A stretch of DNA of 64,000 nucleotides from Spirochaetia bacterium UBA2205 (GCA_002328585.1 DCUV01000032.1:260277-324276), one strand, 5' to 3'; numbered from the stretch's first letter, positions 9,568 through 18,729 are shown. Notes: generated from the letters alone by a model not told the origin. A program made the numbers and translations.

Positions 9568-10611
9568 CTATTCAAAGAGTGTTTGTATATCTTCTATCCC
9601 TTTATATGCAAGCCCTAAATGTTCATACGCAAGGCGTGCTGCAACCCTTCCACGCGGGGTACGCTTGAGCATGCCAATCTGCACCAGATATGGTTCATAA
9701 AAATCTTCCAGCGTCGTCATCTCTTCACCTATTGATATGGCTATTGTCTTTATCCCCACCGGGCCTCCGTCATATTTATCAATAATGGTGGACAATATCT
9801 TTCTATCCATATCATCCAATCCCAGCATATCAATATGAAGTTTATCCAGAGCATACAGGGCAATTTGTTTATCAATCATATCCTTTTTATGAACTATCGC
9901 AAAATCAAGCACCCGTTTAACAAGACGATTGACAATGCGTGGCGTCCGACGCGAACGCCTGGCAATCTCCTGCGCAGCTTCTTCTTCTATACTACACCCT
10001 ATTATTGTTGCGGTTCGTAAAGCGATAGTTTCCAGATCATCTATCTCGTAATAATCAAGACGCAGCGGTATACCAAACCTATCACGCAAAGCAGAGGTTA
10101 AAAGACCTGTGCGCGTTGTTGCGCCAATTAAGGTAAAGGGGGCAAGTTGCAATTTTATGCTCTTTGCACCTACACCCTGCCCCAAAATAATATCAAGCTC
10201 ACCATCCTCCATAGCGCTATACAAAAGTTCCTCAATCGCTGGCGAAAGTCGATGAATTTCATCAATAAAAAGCACATCCATTGCTTCCAGATTGGTTAAA
10301 AGCGAAGCCATATCGCCAGACTTTTCTATTGCAGGAGCCGATGTAGCTTTAATATTGACGCCCAACTCATTGGCAACAATGAATGCCAGTGTGGTTTTAC
10401 CCAGTCCTGGAGGCCCTGCAAGCAAAACATGGTCCAGTGGCTTTTTCCGTAATTTTGCCGATTCAATAAATACGCGCAGGTTTTCGGTTAACTGCTTCTG
10501 TCCTATAAACTCACTGAGACGTTGAGGGCGTAATTTTTTCTCAAAATCCTCTTCATCCAGTGATAATGGTGAGATAATGCCCGGATTATTATTTTCTTCC
10601 TTTTTTTTCAT
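9568..10611 (-). CDS. ruvB: Holliday junction branch migration helicase RuvB
   Basis: 347 residues, the normal length. Walker A is [11 protein letters not shown], Walker B is LFIDEIHRL, sensor 1 is GATTRTG and the arginine finger region is LRDRFG. The C-terminal winged helix ends with [17 protein letters not shown]. RuvB drives branch migration of Holliday junctions with RuvA; neither ruvA nor ruvC is nearby. Its ATG lies inside the end of the upstream PTS gene (23-base overlap), which suggests translational coupling. Confidence 0.98.
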   Translation of the reverse strand: MKKKEENNNPGIISPLSLDEEDFEKKLRPQRLSEFIGQKQLTENLRVFIESAKLRKKPLDHVLLAGPPGLGKTTLAFIVANELGVNIKATSAPAIEKSGDMASLLTNLEAMDVLFIDEIHRLSPAIEELLYSAMEDGELDIILGQGVGAKSIKLQLAPFTLIGATTRTGLLTSALRDRFGIPLRLDYYEIDDLETIALRTATIIGCSIEEEAAQEIARRSRRTPRIVNRLVKRVLDFAIVHKKDMIDKQIALYALDKLHIDMLGLDDMDRKILSTIIDKYDGGPVGIKTIAISIGEEMTTLEDFYEPYLVQIGMLKRTPRGRVAARLAYEHLGLAYKGIEDIQTLFE

Positions 10612-11071
10612 ACTCTCTTAAAATCTTTATAATGTCCTGCACATCCTTAGCACCAATGAGCAATTCACGTAAACTATCATCATTCATGAGCTTGGCAATA
10701 TTAGCCAGTGTTTTTATATGTTGTGATATTTTATCCTTGGGAACAATAAGTAAAATAGCAATGTGAACCGGTAGATTATCTATAGAATCAAAATTAATGC
10801 CTTTTTGGCTCAATGACATGATCATAACAACATCATCAACATAGGGACAGCTACAATGTGGAATTGCAACCCCCTTGCCAATCCCGGTACTCATGGACTT
10901 TTCGCGTTCAAACAATGTTTTTTTTATTGCATCACGATACTCTGCTTTCAGCGATTTATTCTTGATTGCCGTGTCGAGCATTGCCTCAATTAATTCCCAT
11001 CTATCCTTAACAGATGGATTGATAATAATATTCTTTTTATTTAAATAATCTGTTAAAATCATGATAATCAT
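10589..11071 (-). CDS. PTS EIIA (fructose/nitrogen type, PtsN-like)
   Basis: About 160 residues of the PTS EIIA type-2 fold, with GKGVAIPH carrying the phosphorylatable histidine and [14 protein letters not shown] after it. Stand-alone members usually act in regulation (PtsN/EIIA-Ntr) rather than in transport, and no EIIB/EIIC is adjacent. The frame is open to 11113, but AGGA just upstream of 11071 favours that ATG or the one at 11062 over the longer form. It is followed by ruvB with a 23-base overlap. Confidence 0.88.
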   Translation of the reverse strand: MIIMILTDYLNKKNIIINPSVKDRWELIEAMLDTAIKNKSLKAEYRDAIKKTLFEREKSMSTGIGKGVAIPHCSCPYVDDVVMIMSLSQKGINFDSIDNLPVHIAILLIVPKDKISQHIKTLANIAKLMNDDSLRELLIGAKDVQDIIKILREYEKKGRK

Positions 11072-11596
11072 TGGTCCTGCAAAAAAAATACAAGCATACA
11101 GCAATCTAAACAAAGGTACTACCTGTACAAGATTTTCGTCAAGTGTTATATGGTTTTTTTACTGTATATATTTCAATGATAGTTTTTTATGGGAGTTGCT
11201 CATGCTGCTGTTCAGTGCTCTGACCCTTTGTTTTACATATTACGATGTTACCTCTCCAGGGTTTTACAATAATTGATGTGTCAGCGATTATAAAAATGAC
11301 ATCCCTATGGGATTAAAAAACAGCGACTTTGCCATCAAGGCATGCTGGACAGCCCGTTTTGCACCTAACGTGGAACTTATACCTATAAAGCAATGAAAAA
11401 GACATTTTTCTTTGCATACTTTCTTTTGTCGTCTTCCAGAAGAAAATATCATCGTATCATATTTTTATAAGTTTTATTTTACCAATATTAAATAAAAAAA
11501 TTCGACAACTATAACATTATTTGACTTATTTATATCTATATGATATATTTTTATTACATTATATCTCAAAATATATTGCATATACGGGAGAAATAA
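11072..11596. other. intergenic region holding the left direct repeat
   Basis: A 525-base spacer with no convincing gene. It holds a 14-base word at 11191-11204 that recurs at 27360, then the left copy of the 99-bp repeat (11216-11314). The last ~120 bases are extremely AT-rich and probably contain the promoter of the toxin-antitoxin pair. Confidence 0.7.
11216..11314. repeat. 99-bp perfect direct repeat, left copy
   Basis: Identical over all 99 bases to 12280-12378 (offset 1064). It begins TGCTCTGACCC and ends with the small hairpin ATCCC-TAT-GGGAT. The bases immediately outside differ between copies. Together the copies bracket the toxin-antitoxin genes. Confidence 0.97.
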
Positions 11597-11797
11597 ATGA
11601 AAGTAACTATTGATAGTAATGAACTTTACAATCTCATAAAAAAAGCTATTAAAGAAGTATTAGATGAGGAAGCTTTAATATTTTTTTTGAAAAGTGTTCC
11701 TTTAATATCTCATGAAGAGATGGAAGATATAATAAAGCTTTATGGTAAACCATCAAAAGAAAAAGAAGTAGCTTACAGTGAGACCATTGATATATGA
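11597..11797 (+). CDS. small antitoxin of a RelE-type toxin-antitoxin pair
   Basis: 66 residues, acidic towards the C-terminus, with an ATG about 7 bases after GGGAG. No classical DNA-binding motif is obvious in the helical N-terminus (VTIDSNELYNLIKKAIKEVL). The antitoxin role rests on size, charge and a 4-base ATGA overlap with the downstream RelE-like toxin. It probably neutralises the toxin by direct binding and may autoregulate the operon. The cassette lies between perfect 99-bp repeats, suggesting acquisition as a unit. Confidence 0.8.
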   Translation: MKVTIDSNELYNLIKKAIKEVLDEEALIFFLKSVPLISHEEMEDIIKLYGKPSKEKEVAYSETIDI

Positions 11798-12060
11798 CAT
11801 GGACAATCAACTATTCTAAAGATGCTAAAAAATTTATTGATAAACAGAATGTTCATAATGATGTGGTAGAAGCGTTAAAAAAACTTATACTAAAAATTCA
11901 AGGGAACAACGTTAATATCGATTTAAAAAAACTTTATGGAGATTGGGATGGATATTATCGATTGAGGCGAGGAAAGTTAAGGATAATTATTGCGTTAAAC
12001 AAAAGCAATAGACAGGTATATGTAGAAAAAATTGATTTTAGAGGAGATGTTTACAAATAA
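11794..12060 (+). CDS. RelE/ParE-superfamily toxin
   Basis: 88 residues, the typical size. The N-terminal WTINYSKDAKKFIDK and the C-terminal series YRLRRGKLRIIIAL, VYVEKIDFRGDVYK are characteristic of RelE-type ribosome-dependent mRNA interferases (conserved basic residues in strands 3-4). It is translationally coupled to the antitoxin by ATGA. It would cut mRNA in the ribosomal A site when the antitoxin is degraded. RelE is favoured over the gyrase-targeting ParE because of the YRLR..KLRII pattern, but this is not certain. Confidence 0.9.
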   Translation: MTWTINYSKDAKKFIDKQNVHNDVVEALKKLILKIQGNNVNIDLKKLYGDWDGYYRLRRGKLRIIIALNKSNRQVYVEKIDFRGDVYK

Positions 12061-12445
12061 ATCATCATAAAATAATAACAAGATAACCAGATAAAACTAA
12101 TACTAAAAAAACAACTTAAATCCAATAAAGTGATTATACATTGGATGTTTGAGAAGATAGTTAACTCCTCTGAAACAAAAAGAATTAGTTCATGATATCT
12201 TGTTTTGGGTTGATGAAAATGTCGCGTTATAACCACTCTGTGGCAAAGCGAAGAATCTCGCTGTTTCTCCATTATCAAATGCTCTGACCCTTTGTTTTAC
12301 ATATTACGATGTTACCTCTCCAGGGTTTTACAATAATTGATGTGTCAGCGATTATAAAAATGACATCCCTATGGGATTTTAAGAAAAAATATGCCATACA
12401 GGGAATTATGGCATTTTTGAATGCAAGCACAGGTTGATAATAGAA
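12061..12445. other. intergenic region holding the right direct repeat
   Basis: 385 bases without a credible gene. A palindrome-like fragment (GCGAAGAATCTCGC, 12248-12261), similar to parts of the dispersed elements at 27440 and 36739, precedes the second 99-bp repeat. The rest is AT-rich spacer before the convergent HlyIII gene. Confidence 0.65.
12280..12378. repeat. 99-bp perfect direct repeat, right copy
   Basis: Identical to 11216-11314 and in the same orientation. The spacing of 1064 bases means one repeat plus the toxin-antitoxin pair forms a discrete unit that homologous recombination could delete as a circle. Confidence 0.97.
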
Positions 12446-13087
12446 TTACATATATTTTACACCCCGGTAAACCATGAGATAGTGGCATACAGCACCAGCT
12501 ATGATAAAAAAATGAAAAAATTCATGGAATCCCACATAACCCTGTATCTTTTTAGGCCATTGCATAATATAAAAAACTGCTCCTGCTGTGAATGCAATGC
12601 CACCTGCAAATAGGTACCATAGCGATGTGCTATCCATTATATGCACAATATCCTTAATCACAACAATTGCCATCCAGCCCATTATTAAATAGATTGCGGT
12701 ATAAATAATCCTTGGAGCATTGAAAAAATATAATTTAAATAGTATACCTGATGCTACCAATAGCCACTGAAAAAACAGTATGGTGAATGCTTTTGTGGCT
12801 GGGAGATATAGGTAGCATACCGGCGTATATGTCCCCGCAATCATAATAAATATTGCCATATGATCAAGTTTACGCCATAGTGATTCTTCGTTATCGTGCT
12901 GCTTTAATCCATGATAAAGCGTGCTTGCTGAAAATAATGCAATAACAGAAATGGCGTATACTGCTGACAGTATCTTGACAGTAAAAGACTGTGCAGATTC
13001 TATAAGTATAAATAATCCGATGAATGAAGCTAAAGCTGCTATTGCATGTGAATAAAATGAAACAAGTTCTGTTTTGTTTACCGGCAT
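12446..13087 (-). CDS. hemolysin III / PAQR-family membrane protein
   Basis: About 213 residues with seven hydrophobic segments. Family signatures are SASTLYHGL, the KLDHMAIFIMIAGTYTP block and the C-terminal HEFFHFFIIAGAVCHY, which supply the conserved Ser/His/Asp set thought to bind zinc. The frame stays open to 13159, but the added N-terminus is unlike the family; ATG 13087 (MPVNKTE) with GGGGA upstream fits better. Bacterial members are named hemolysin III, though most have no demonstrated haemolytic role. Confidence 0.9.
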   Translation of the reverse strand: MPVNKTELVSFYSHAIAALASFIGLFILIESAQSFTVKILSAVYAISVIALFSASTLYHGLKQHDNEESLWRKLDHMAIFIMIAGTYTPVCYLYLPATKAFTILFFQWLLVASGILFKLYFFNAPRIIYTAIYLIMGWMAIVVIKDIVHIMDSTSLWYLFAGGIAFTAGAVFYIMQWPKKIQGYVGFHEFFHFFIIAGAVCHYLMVYRGVKYM

Positions 13088-13270
13088 AGTATAACATCCC
13101 CATATTTTGTTTATATGTATTGTTATATAAAGACAGCATTCCCTATTTTTTAGTTGCAATTTTTCATTTGCTTATGCAATATTTTTACATTTTAAAATTT
13201 ATAATGACTATCTATCATAATTACAAAGATAATACATCAAGTATAACATCTTTCATGTAGGGGTAAAAGC

Positions 13271-13732
13271 ATGGATAAAAAATTTGTTCACGATAGCACC
13301 ATAACAATTGTTCAACAGATGACACATCAGGATGCTAATTTAGCCGGCAATGTCCATGGTGGCACTATAATGAAGCTCATTGATAATACCGGTGGTATTG
13401 TTGCCTCCCGACATTCCGGGTGTCTGGTAGTTACCGCCTCAATTGACAGATTAGATTTCCATAGCCCCGTTTATGTTGGTGATTTACTGCGTCTTAAGGC
13501 AAGTGTTAACTTTGTTGGTACAACATCAATGGAGGTGGGCGTTCGAGTTGAAGCTGAAAACTTTATAACCGGCGTAGTGCGACACACTGCCTCAGCATAT
13601 CTTACCTATGTAGCACTTGGTGAAAAAGGAAATCCTAAAAAAGTTCCGGCATTGATTCCCGAAACCGATGAGGAAATAAGGAGGAACAAAGAAGCAGAAC
13701 AACGACGCAAAAAACGGTTACTTGAAAAGTAA
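13271..13732 (+). CDS. acyl-CoA thioesterase, hotdog fold (YciA/BACH type)
   Basis: 153 residues with a single hotdog domain. The helix-capping motif NVHGGTIMKLIDNTGG (around residues 24-40) contains the Asp used for catalysis in this family. The C-terminus is a charged tail. It should hydrolyse acyl-CoA to free acid and CoA in the cytoplasm. AGGGG stands before the ATG. It is followed by cutA after 12 bases, probably in the same transcript. Acyl chain preference is unknown. Confidence 0.9.
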   Translation: MDKKFVHDSTITIVQQMTHQDANLAGNVHGGTIMKLIDNTGGIVASRHSGCLVVTASIDRLDFHSPVYVGDLLRLKASVNFVGTTSMEVGVRVEAENFITGVVRHTASAYLTYVALGEKGNPKKVPALIPETDEEIRRNKEAEQRRKKRLLEK

Positions 13733-13744
13733 AAGGACAATCAT

Positions 13745-14059
13745 ATGGATATAATTATAATATATTGTACCGCCCCTGACAATGATGTTGCACTTGCTAT
13801 CGCAAATCATCTGGTCAATAACAAATTAGCAGCATGTGTTAACATAGTTGGCGGGCTCATGTCAGTGTATTCATGGAAAAACGAGATATGCAACGATTCA
13901 GAATTATTGCTTATAATTAAAACAAAAAAAGATCTTTACCATGAAGTTGAATTAAGCATTAAAGCACTGCACCCGTATGAAATCCCTGAAATTATTGCAT
14001 TGCCGATAGTTTCAGTATCCAATGATTATGCAGAGTGGATAAACAGCGTTACAAAATAA
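13745..14059 (+). CDS. cutA: divalent-cation tolerance protein CutA
   Basis: 104 residues covering the complete CutA1 ferredoxin-like fold, with KLAACVNIV, YSWKNEI and the C-terminal HPYEIPEIIALPI motif. CutA proteins form very stable trimers. The link to copper tolerance is indirect and the cellular role remains uncertain. It is the last gene of a two-gene unit with the thioesterase and runs straight into a terminator hairpin. Confidence 0.95.
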   Translation: MDIIIIYCTAPDNDVALAIANHLVNNKLAACVNIVGGLMSVYSWKNEICNDSELLLIIKTKKDLYHEVELSIKALHPYEIPEIIALPIVSVSNDYAEWINSVTK

Positions 14060-14087
14060 AAATTCCGTACTTGTGGTACGGAATTTT
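14059..14087 (+). terminator. rho-independent terminator after cutA
   Basis: Twelve-base perfect stem AAAATTCCGTAC / GTACGGAATTTT with a five-base loop (TTGTG). The right arm ends in TTTT. The stem overlaps the last base of the cutA stop codon. Confidence 0.88.
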
Positions 14088-14365
14088 ATATAAAGACGCA
14101 TGGCAAGGTCATCACCAATGCAGTCTTCTAGTAAACTATCACAAAATGTATATCTTTCAAAAAAAAATATTTTATTTAATCTAATTACTATGCATAAAAT
14201 GCTTATAAAAAATATAAACTTTATTGCTTCCTATTAACTTTTATCCTGATAGAACTATCGCAAAGAACAAAAAATAAAAAAACTAATTGCTAATTATATA
14301 TTCATTGTCTATAATGCCTTAATCATAACAAGATTATCATAATTCTTGAGGTAAGGAGGCATTTC
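14088..14365. other. intergenic spacer, AT-rich
   Basis: Non-coding AT-rich DNA between the cutA terminator and the MORN lipoprotein gene. It carries one copy of AACTATCGC (14253-14261). GGTAAGGAGG just before 14366 is the ribosome site of the next gene. Confidence 0.5.
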
Positions 14366-14815
14366 ATGAAACCTGTAAGATATTTTTTACCTATAATTAT
14401 TTTTATTTTTGCTATAAGTTGTGCTTCGTCACCAAAAAATTGTAAAGAAGGCGACTGTAAAAATGGAATAGGAACATCTGCGCATGATAATGGCACCTAT
14501 AACGGTAGTTTTAAGAATAGTATTCGTGAAGGTATGGGTGAATACAATTTCACGAACGGAGACCGGTATAGAGGTAATTACAGCAACAATATGCGTAATG
14601 GGCAGGGTGAATATTACTGGAAAAATGGCGATAGCTATAAAGGCAACTGGGTAGATGGTAAACGAAATGGTTTTGGCATTTATACATGGTCTGACGGAAC
14701 CCGTTATGAAGGTGAGTGGAAAGATAATAACCGCCATGGTAAAGGGAAGCTAATACTTAACGATGGTACCACCTTTGACGGTACATGGGAGAATGACCTG
14801 TTTATTCGTAAATGA
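14366..14815 (+). CDS. MORN-repeat lipoprotein
   Basis: 149 residues. A hydrophobic leader ending AISC (Cys about residue 19) is a lipobox, so the mature protein should be a lipid-anchored periplasmic or outer-membrane protein. It then carries about four MORN repeats with the recurrent pattern YxGxWxxGxRxGxGxYxWxxG from residue 46 to 140. MORN repeats in bacterial surface proteins are structural or protein-binding modules. A strong ribosome site (AAGGAGG) precedes the ATG. The tetraheme cytochrome gene starts 24 bases downstream, probably in the same operon. Function is unknown. Confidence 0.9.
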   Translation: MKPVRYFLPIIIFIFAISCASSPKNCKEGDCKNGIGTSAHDNGTYNGSFKNSIREGMGEYNFTNGDRYRGNYSNNMRNGQGEYYWKNGDSYKGNWVDGKRNGFGIYTWSDGTRYEGEWKDNNRHGKGKLILNDGTTFDGTWENDLFIRK

Positions 14816-14839
14816 TATACATTATTATAGTGAGGTACT

Positions 14840-15172
14840 ATGAATAAAAAAAATGCGGCAGTGATAAGCTTCCTTATCTTATTGATACCTGCTTTTATAC
14901 TTGCTCAAAGCATTGTAAAGGTTAAAAAGACAACTACTGCCCCTAAACAGGGTACCGTTACCTTTAATCACCAAATCCATAAAGCCAGGGGAATTACAGA
15001 TTGTAAAATATGTCATCATACTGGCTCCACAGCAAAAAAATGCGGTGATAACGGTTGCCACTGGCAAACACAAAATAAGGGTTATAATGCTATTCATACT
15101 AAATGCCTGGGTTGTCATAGAACAAAAGGTGGCAAGGCACCAACACTTTGCACACAGTGTCATAAACGGTAA
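14840..15172 (+). CDS. periplasmic tetraheme cytochrome c (class III-like)
   Basis: 110 residues with a cleavable-looking signal peptide (residues 1-22). Heme sites are CKICH (55-59), CGDNGCH (68-74, a CX4CH site), CLGCH (89-93) and CTQCH (104-108). The upstream FNHQIH (42-47) offers distal histidine ligands. The mix of CX2CH and CX4CH sites and the small size fit the cytochrome c3/c7 family of periplasmic electron carriers. It probably shuttles electrons in anaerobic respiration. The partner is not evident; the adjacent MORN lipoprotein may anchor or organise it. Confidence 0.92.
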   Translation: MNKKNAAVISFLILLIPAFILAQSIVKVKKTTTAPKQGTVTFNHQIHKARGITDCKICHHTGSTAKKCGDNGCHWQTQNKGYNAIHTKCLGCHRTKGGKAPTLCTQCHKR

Positions 15173-15183
15173 TAAAACAATAA

Positions 15184-15203
15184 GGGGGATGCTATAATCC
15201 CCC
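15184..15203 (+). terminator. probable terminator hairpin after tetraheme cytochrome
   Basis: Stem GGGGGAT / ATCCCCC with loop GCTATA, 11 bases after the stop codon. The T-run is weak (interrupted CATAAATTTT), so termination may be partial. Confidence 0.6.
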
Positions 15204-15229
15204 TCATAAATTTTAAAAACATATTCATT

Positions 15230-16285
15230 ATGCCTGGATTAATAACGCATCAACGTATCTTTTTTGAATCAGTTACATCATTAAAGAAACTAAAACATCC
15301 TGATCATAGTACGCATTTGCTTGATGTACAGTTTTCTCATCCTCTTTTTATGTCATCTGCTCTGTCAGGATTGCTAATACCCAATCTTTTTGATTATCTA
15401 CCAGGTAAGCGCAATATTTTTTTTGGCAACAGTATAAAACATTTTTTGCATTCGGATGATGGTTCATCAGTTATTTTTGCCATGTTTAACACACTTTTAA
15501 ACAATGTTAACCATGAACCAAATGAATGGGTATATTATCAAAAAGGTTTTTTTTACGGATATATTTCTCACTGGGTAGCTGATGCGATATATCATCCTTT
15601 TGTATTTTACTGGGCTGGATTCCCAACATATAAAGATAACAGGGTGCCGTACTATCGCAATCAACATCTTCTCTTTGAATATACTATTGATCAATATATG
15701 GCTTATTTCTATAATTCAGAACCTTTTGATTATAATCTTGAGCGTATGGTCCCACACAAAAACACTATATTGTACAAAGCAACAAAAGATATTTTTATTA
15801 ATGCTATCGCCACCATAAAACCATCCATCACTTTTAAACCATCCATTATTGCTTGGTTAAAACATGATGGTTATGATATAGCATTACAATGTGTAAAACC
15901 TGTATACTCATTAAAAAAAACAAGAAATGCTCATCTTATTAAGATTCTTCGCTTCCTTGAAAAAAGAGCTTACAGTGATTTTCTGGTACGCTATCCTGAT
16001 GCACGAAAGATTAACCGCCATATCTTAAATCTGCATCGTGATCGGTGGTTTAATCCCAGTGGCGAAGTGGGTTTGCATTACGAATCAGTTGATGACCTTT
16101 TCAGGATTGTAAAAGAAAAAACTGTCACACTCTGGAAACAATTTGAAGAACTATTGAACCTCAAAGAAATGGTTTCGCCTTCACAATTCAATGCTGTAAT
16201 CGAATTTGCAAATGCCTACACCGGGAAAAAAGGTTTCAGCCTTGATGGCATGATCCATCAAAATCCCATACGATTACGTAATTGA
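15230..16285 (+). CDS. zinc-dependent phospholipase C-like protein
   Basis: 351 residues beginning MPGLITHQRIF, the usual opening of the PF00882-type zinc-dependent phospholipase C/S1-P1-like family, where the N-terminal segment supplies metal ligands. Further ligands fit NLFDYLPG near residue 57, and the FFYGYISHWVADAIYHPFV block near 105-123 has the conserved H-x3-D pattern. No signal peptide is visible, unlike secreted phospholipases, and no clear Shine-Dalgarno precedes the ATG. Many such proteins in anaerobes are hypothetical, so the enzymatic role is a family inference. Confidence 0.8.
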   Translation: MPGLITHQRIFFESVTSLKKLKHPDHSTHLLDVQFSHPLFMSSALSGLLIPNLFDYLPGKRNIFFGNSIKHFLHSDDGSSVIFAMFNTLLNNVNHEPNEWVYYQKGFFYGYISHWVADAIYHPFVFYWAGFPTYKDNRVPYYRNQHLLFEYTIDQYMAYFYNSEPFDYNLERMVPHKNTILYKATKDIFINAIATIKPSITFKPSIIAWLKHDGYDIALQCVKPVYSLKKTRNAHLIKILRFLEKRAYSDFLVRYPDARKINRHILNLHRDRWFNPSGEVGLHYESVDDLFRIVKEKTVTLWKQFEELLNLKEMVSPSQFNAVIEFANAYTGKKGFSLDGMIHQNPIRLRN

Positions 16286-16289
16286 GATT

Positions 16290-17372
16290 TTATTTTAAAT
16301 TTTTTATTGTAGTTTCAAAATGTAGCCTGGCAATTTTTTTAATATCCTCAATGGGTAAATTTTTTATAAGGGATGGTTTTTCAATATATTCACCGTTAGC
16401 TGTGTATAAAGACAAAAATTTAATATAATTAGAAGCTGCAATACGATGAGGATTAATAGTATTATAATCCAGATAGCTATACAGTATTGCCAACCCCAGA
16501 TAGGTATTATAGTAAATGGTACTGCTTAATGCCAGTTCTTCACCTGTCACCTGATCAAAAAAGTAATAATAATTGTTCAAAATTTTATGTGTTAATTCAT
16601 GTATCTCAAACATTTTCCATATCTCATCAAAGATTGTTTCTTTGCTGGAAAATGATTTTTTTATGCAAAAGCGTATATCCTCATTAACATGTGCACCAAC
16701 AAAAAACATATTTTCGCATGATTTGTTATCCATGATTCTTTTAGATATTATGTAATCATTGTACACTTCGTCAGGATTTATATAAATCATATCAAAATAA
16801 AACGTCGAGTTACTTGTCGAAAATTCATCATAATATATTAAAGGTTGTATGTTAAAAATTCTTACCTTTACATTAAAAAGTGGATGATTGATAGTTACCG
16901 GTTTCCTTTTCCCATAAATACAATAATCCAGTAAATATTTATACTCACCGCCATCTTTTGTTTTTGAAAATCGCAATATAATATTTCTGTTTTCCAGCTT
17001 TTGTGTCAGCTGCTCAAGTTCATTATCAGATATCTTATCAGGTTCTTTGTACACCCGCAATATCTGTTGTGCAAGAGTTTTTAACAAACTATCCTGTAAT
17101 GTTTTTAGATATGCTTCATATTGCATAATATTGAATCCAGGAGTTTGCATCAACCTTACTGGAATACTATCTGCCTGAATAAGGTTTACAAAATGAGGGT
17201 TTTCATTAAACAACAATACAATATATGCGTAAAATTTGCCATTGGTTGTTCTAATATTCATCAGGTTTGGACGGACATTAGAGATAGTTACATCTGAACC
17301 AAAAACCTGTAATGATCCTAAAGCAATCATCCCCAGCAAAATTGTGATGTTAATATATTTTTTAGTATTCAT
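16290..17372 (-). CDS. exported protein with HExxH zinc-peptidase-like motif
   Basis: 360 residues. Residues 1-25 form a signal peptide (hydrophobic ILLGMIALGSLQVFG). HELTH at 258-262 is an HExxH motif, and GEELAL from 277 offers an acidic third ligand at a gluzincin-like distance. The rest has no domain I recognise. A periplasmic or secreted metallopeptidase is plausible, but the remainder of the fold is unassigned. It is convergent with the PLC-like gene, with four bases between stops. Confidence 0.8.
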   Translation of the reverse strand: MNTKKYINITILLGMIALGSLQVFGSDVTISNVRPNLMNIRTTNGKFYAYIVLLFNENPHFVNLIQADSIPVRLMQTPGFNIMQYEAYLKTLQDSLLKTLAQQILRVYKEPDKISDNELEQLTQKLENRNIILRFSKTKDGGEYKYLLDYCIYGKRKPVTINHPLFNVKVRIFNIQPLIYYDEFSTSNSTFYFDMIYINPDEVYNDYIISKRIMDNKSCENMFFVGAHVNEDIRFCIKKSFSSKETIFDEIWKMFEIHELTHKILNNYYYFFDQVTGEELALSSTIYYNTYLGLAILYSYLDYNTINPHRIAASNYIKFLSLYTANGEYIEKPSLIKNLPIEDIKKIARLHFETTIKNLK

Positions 17373-17618
17373 AACAATATTGTATACATTCTTACTGTAA
17401 ACAATGTAGCTTTATTTTCAATATTATGCAAATTATTAATATGGTACAAATAATTTTAAACATAAATATTTTACCAAATGTTATTGAAAAATTTCTCGCA
17501 TTACAAAAGATAGACATTTTATAGCTTATCATAGCTAAACTGTATATAGTATATTTTTATCATTATATTATGCAACAATAGTTGTAGCAATAATAGTATC
17601 TATAAAGAGGACAAAAAA

Positions 17619-18533
17619 ATGAAAATTCTTGCAGAGGGAACAATCAATACATTTTGTCAGGCAATTGGCCATATCGGCTACCCCTCCTACATTATTAAGG
17701 GGTACACTAAAAGTATGATGATAGATGCAGGGATTAATCTTTTAGCACCAAAATATTACAGCGATCTGGTATCACTATTTGGTGAACCAATTGCCCTCGA
17801 TTATGTTGCTATTACTCACTCGCACTATGACCATCTGGGAGCTATACCATATTTACTGAAGAAAATCCCCAATGTATCAGTGGTAGGTGCTAAACGCATA
17901 CAGGACCTCCTTTCTAAACAAACAGTTATTGATTTCATGACGCATCTCAGCAATATACAAAAACCTCTTTTTGCAGATATTGTTGATAATGAAGATGTAT
18001 CACTTTCATACTTTGATATAACTTACCCTGTCAAAGAAGGAGATTGCATTGATTTAGGGGATATTACTTGCGTTGTATATGAGGTCCCCGGTCATACACG
18101 CGATTCCCTTGCATATTTCTTCCCTGAAATTGGGTTGCTTTGTGCTGGTGAAGCTGTCGGTGTCCCCCAGGGCATTAATGGAGAAATTGTCCAGGTTGAA
18201 TTTTTATCCTCTTATGATGATTACTGTAAATCTTTAGAAAAAATGTTATCCCTTAAACCGCAAACACTCTGTATGGCACATGGTTTTGTATACACCGACG
18301 ATGATGTAACAAAGTTTTTGGAATTATCCATTACATCTACCAAACAATATAAAGAACTTTTGTTACAATATCTTGACCGGGTGAATGGTGATATTGAAAA
18401 AGCAATTGAGCTGATAACCATAGAAGAATATGATAAAAAAGGGCTGATCTATCAGGAACGTAATGCATATATCTCAAACCTGAGTGCTCAGGTTAAATTA
18501 GTTGCAAAAGAGTATAACTACATTAAGGGGTAG
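17619..18533 (+). CDS. MBL-fold metallo-hydrolase
   Basis: 304 residues. The metal motif THSHYDHLG (H67, H69, D71, H72) and the VPGHTRDSLAYF histidine further on define a complete metallo-beta-lactamase-fold active site, followed by an Asp/Glu region (CAGEAVG) and a C-terminal AMAHG histidine. The substrate is not predictable; the family includes glyoxalase II, lactonases and RNases. A stand-alone promoter is likely, since the upstream 245 bases are non-coding. Its 3' end overlaps the convergent small membrane protein gene by 11 bases. Confidence 0.92.
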   Translation: MKILAEGTINTFCQAIGHIGYPSYIIKGYTKSMMIDAGINLLAPKYYSDLVSLFGEPIALDYVAITHSHYDHLGAIPYLLKKIPNVSVVGAKRIQDLLSKQTVIDFMTHLSNIQKPLFADIVDNEDVSLSYFDITYPVKEGDCIDLGDITCVVYEVPGHTRDSLAYFFPEIGLLCAGEAVGVPQGINGEIVQVEFLSSYDDYCKSLEKMLSLKPQTLCMAHGFVYTDDDVTKFLELSITSTKQYKELLLQYLDRVNGDIEKAIELITIEEYDKKGLIYQERNAYISNLSAQVKLVAKEYNYIKG

Positions 18534-18729
18534 CAAGCGAAATCACAAACCACATAAACATGACAATGATTATAATGCCCCATAATGCAACCGCACCCAT
18601 GGCTATACCAGGATGATTATATATCCATCTGAAAAGAGATGTCTCTTTATATTGAATAATAACAGTAAAAACCTTATCAAAAAGAGTAGCTTTTTTATTT
18701 GTTTTTCTCTTTTTATCATTAGCAGACAT
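18523..18729 (-). CDS. small single-pass membrane protein, unknown
   Basis: About 68 residues from ATG 18729, chosen because GGGGGA lies five bases ahead of it. The N-terminus is Lys-rich (MSANDKKRKTNKK) and the C-terminal half holds one transmembrane segment (GAVALWGIIIIVMFMWFVI). No family recognised. It overlaps the MBL gene tail by 11 bases. Good coding appearance and a strong ribosome site argue that it is real. Confidence 0.65.
   Translation of the reverse strand: MSANDKKRKTNKKATLFDKVFTVIIQYKETSLFRWIYNHPGIAMGAVALWGIIIIVMFMWFVISLATP

Noticed and set aside
11061..11276. 71-codon plus-strand frame running into the left 99-bp repeat
   Set aside because: No ribosome site, Cys/Phe-rich random-looking protein, overlaps the PTS gene start.
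11216..12378. Integron cassette with attC sites
   Set aside because: TA pairs are common integron cargo, but I could not find the RYYYAAC/GTTRRRY core pair in the repeats and there is no integrase in the window.
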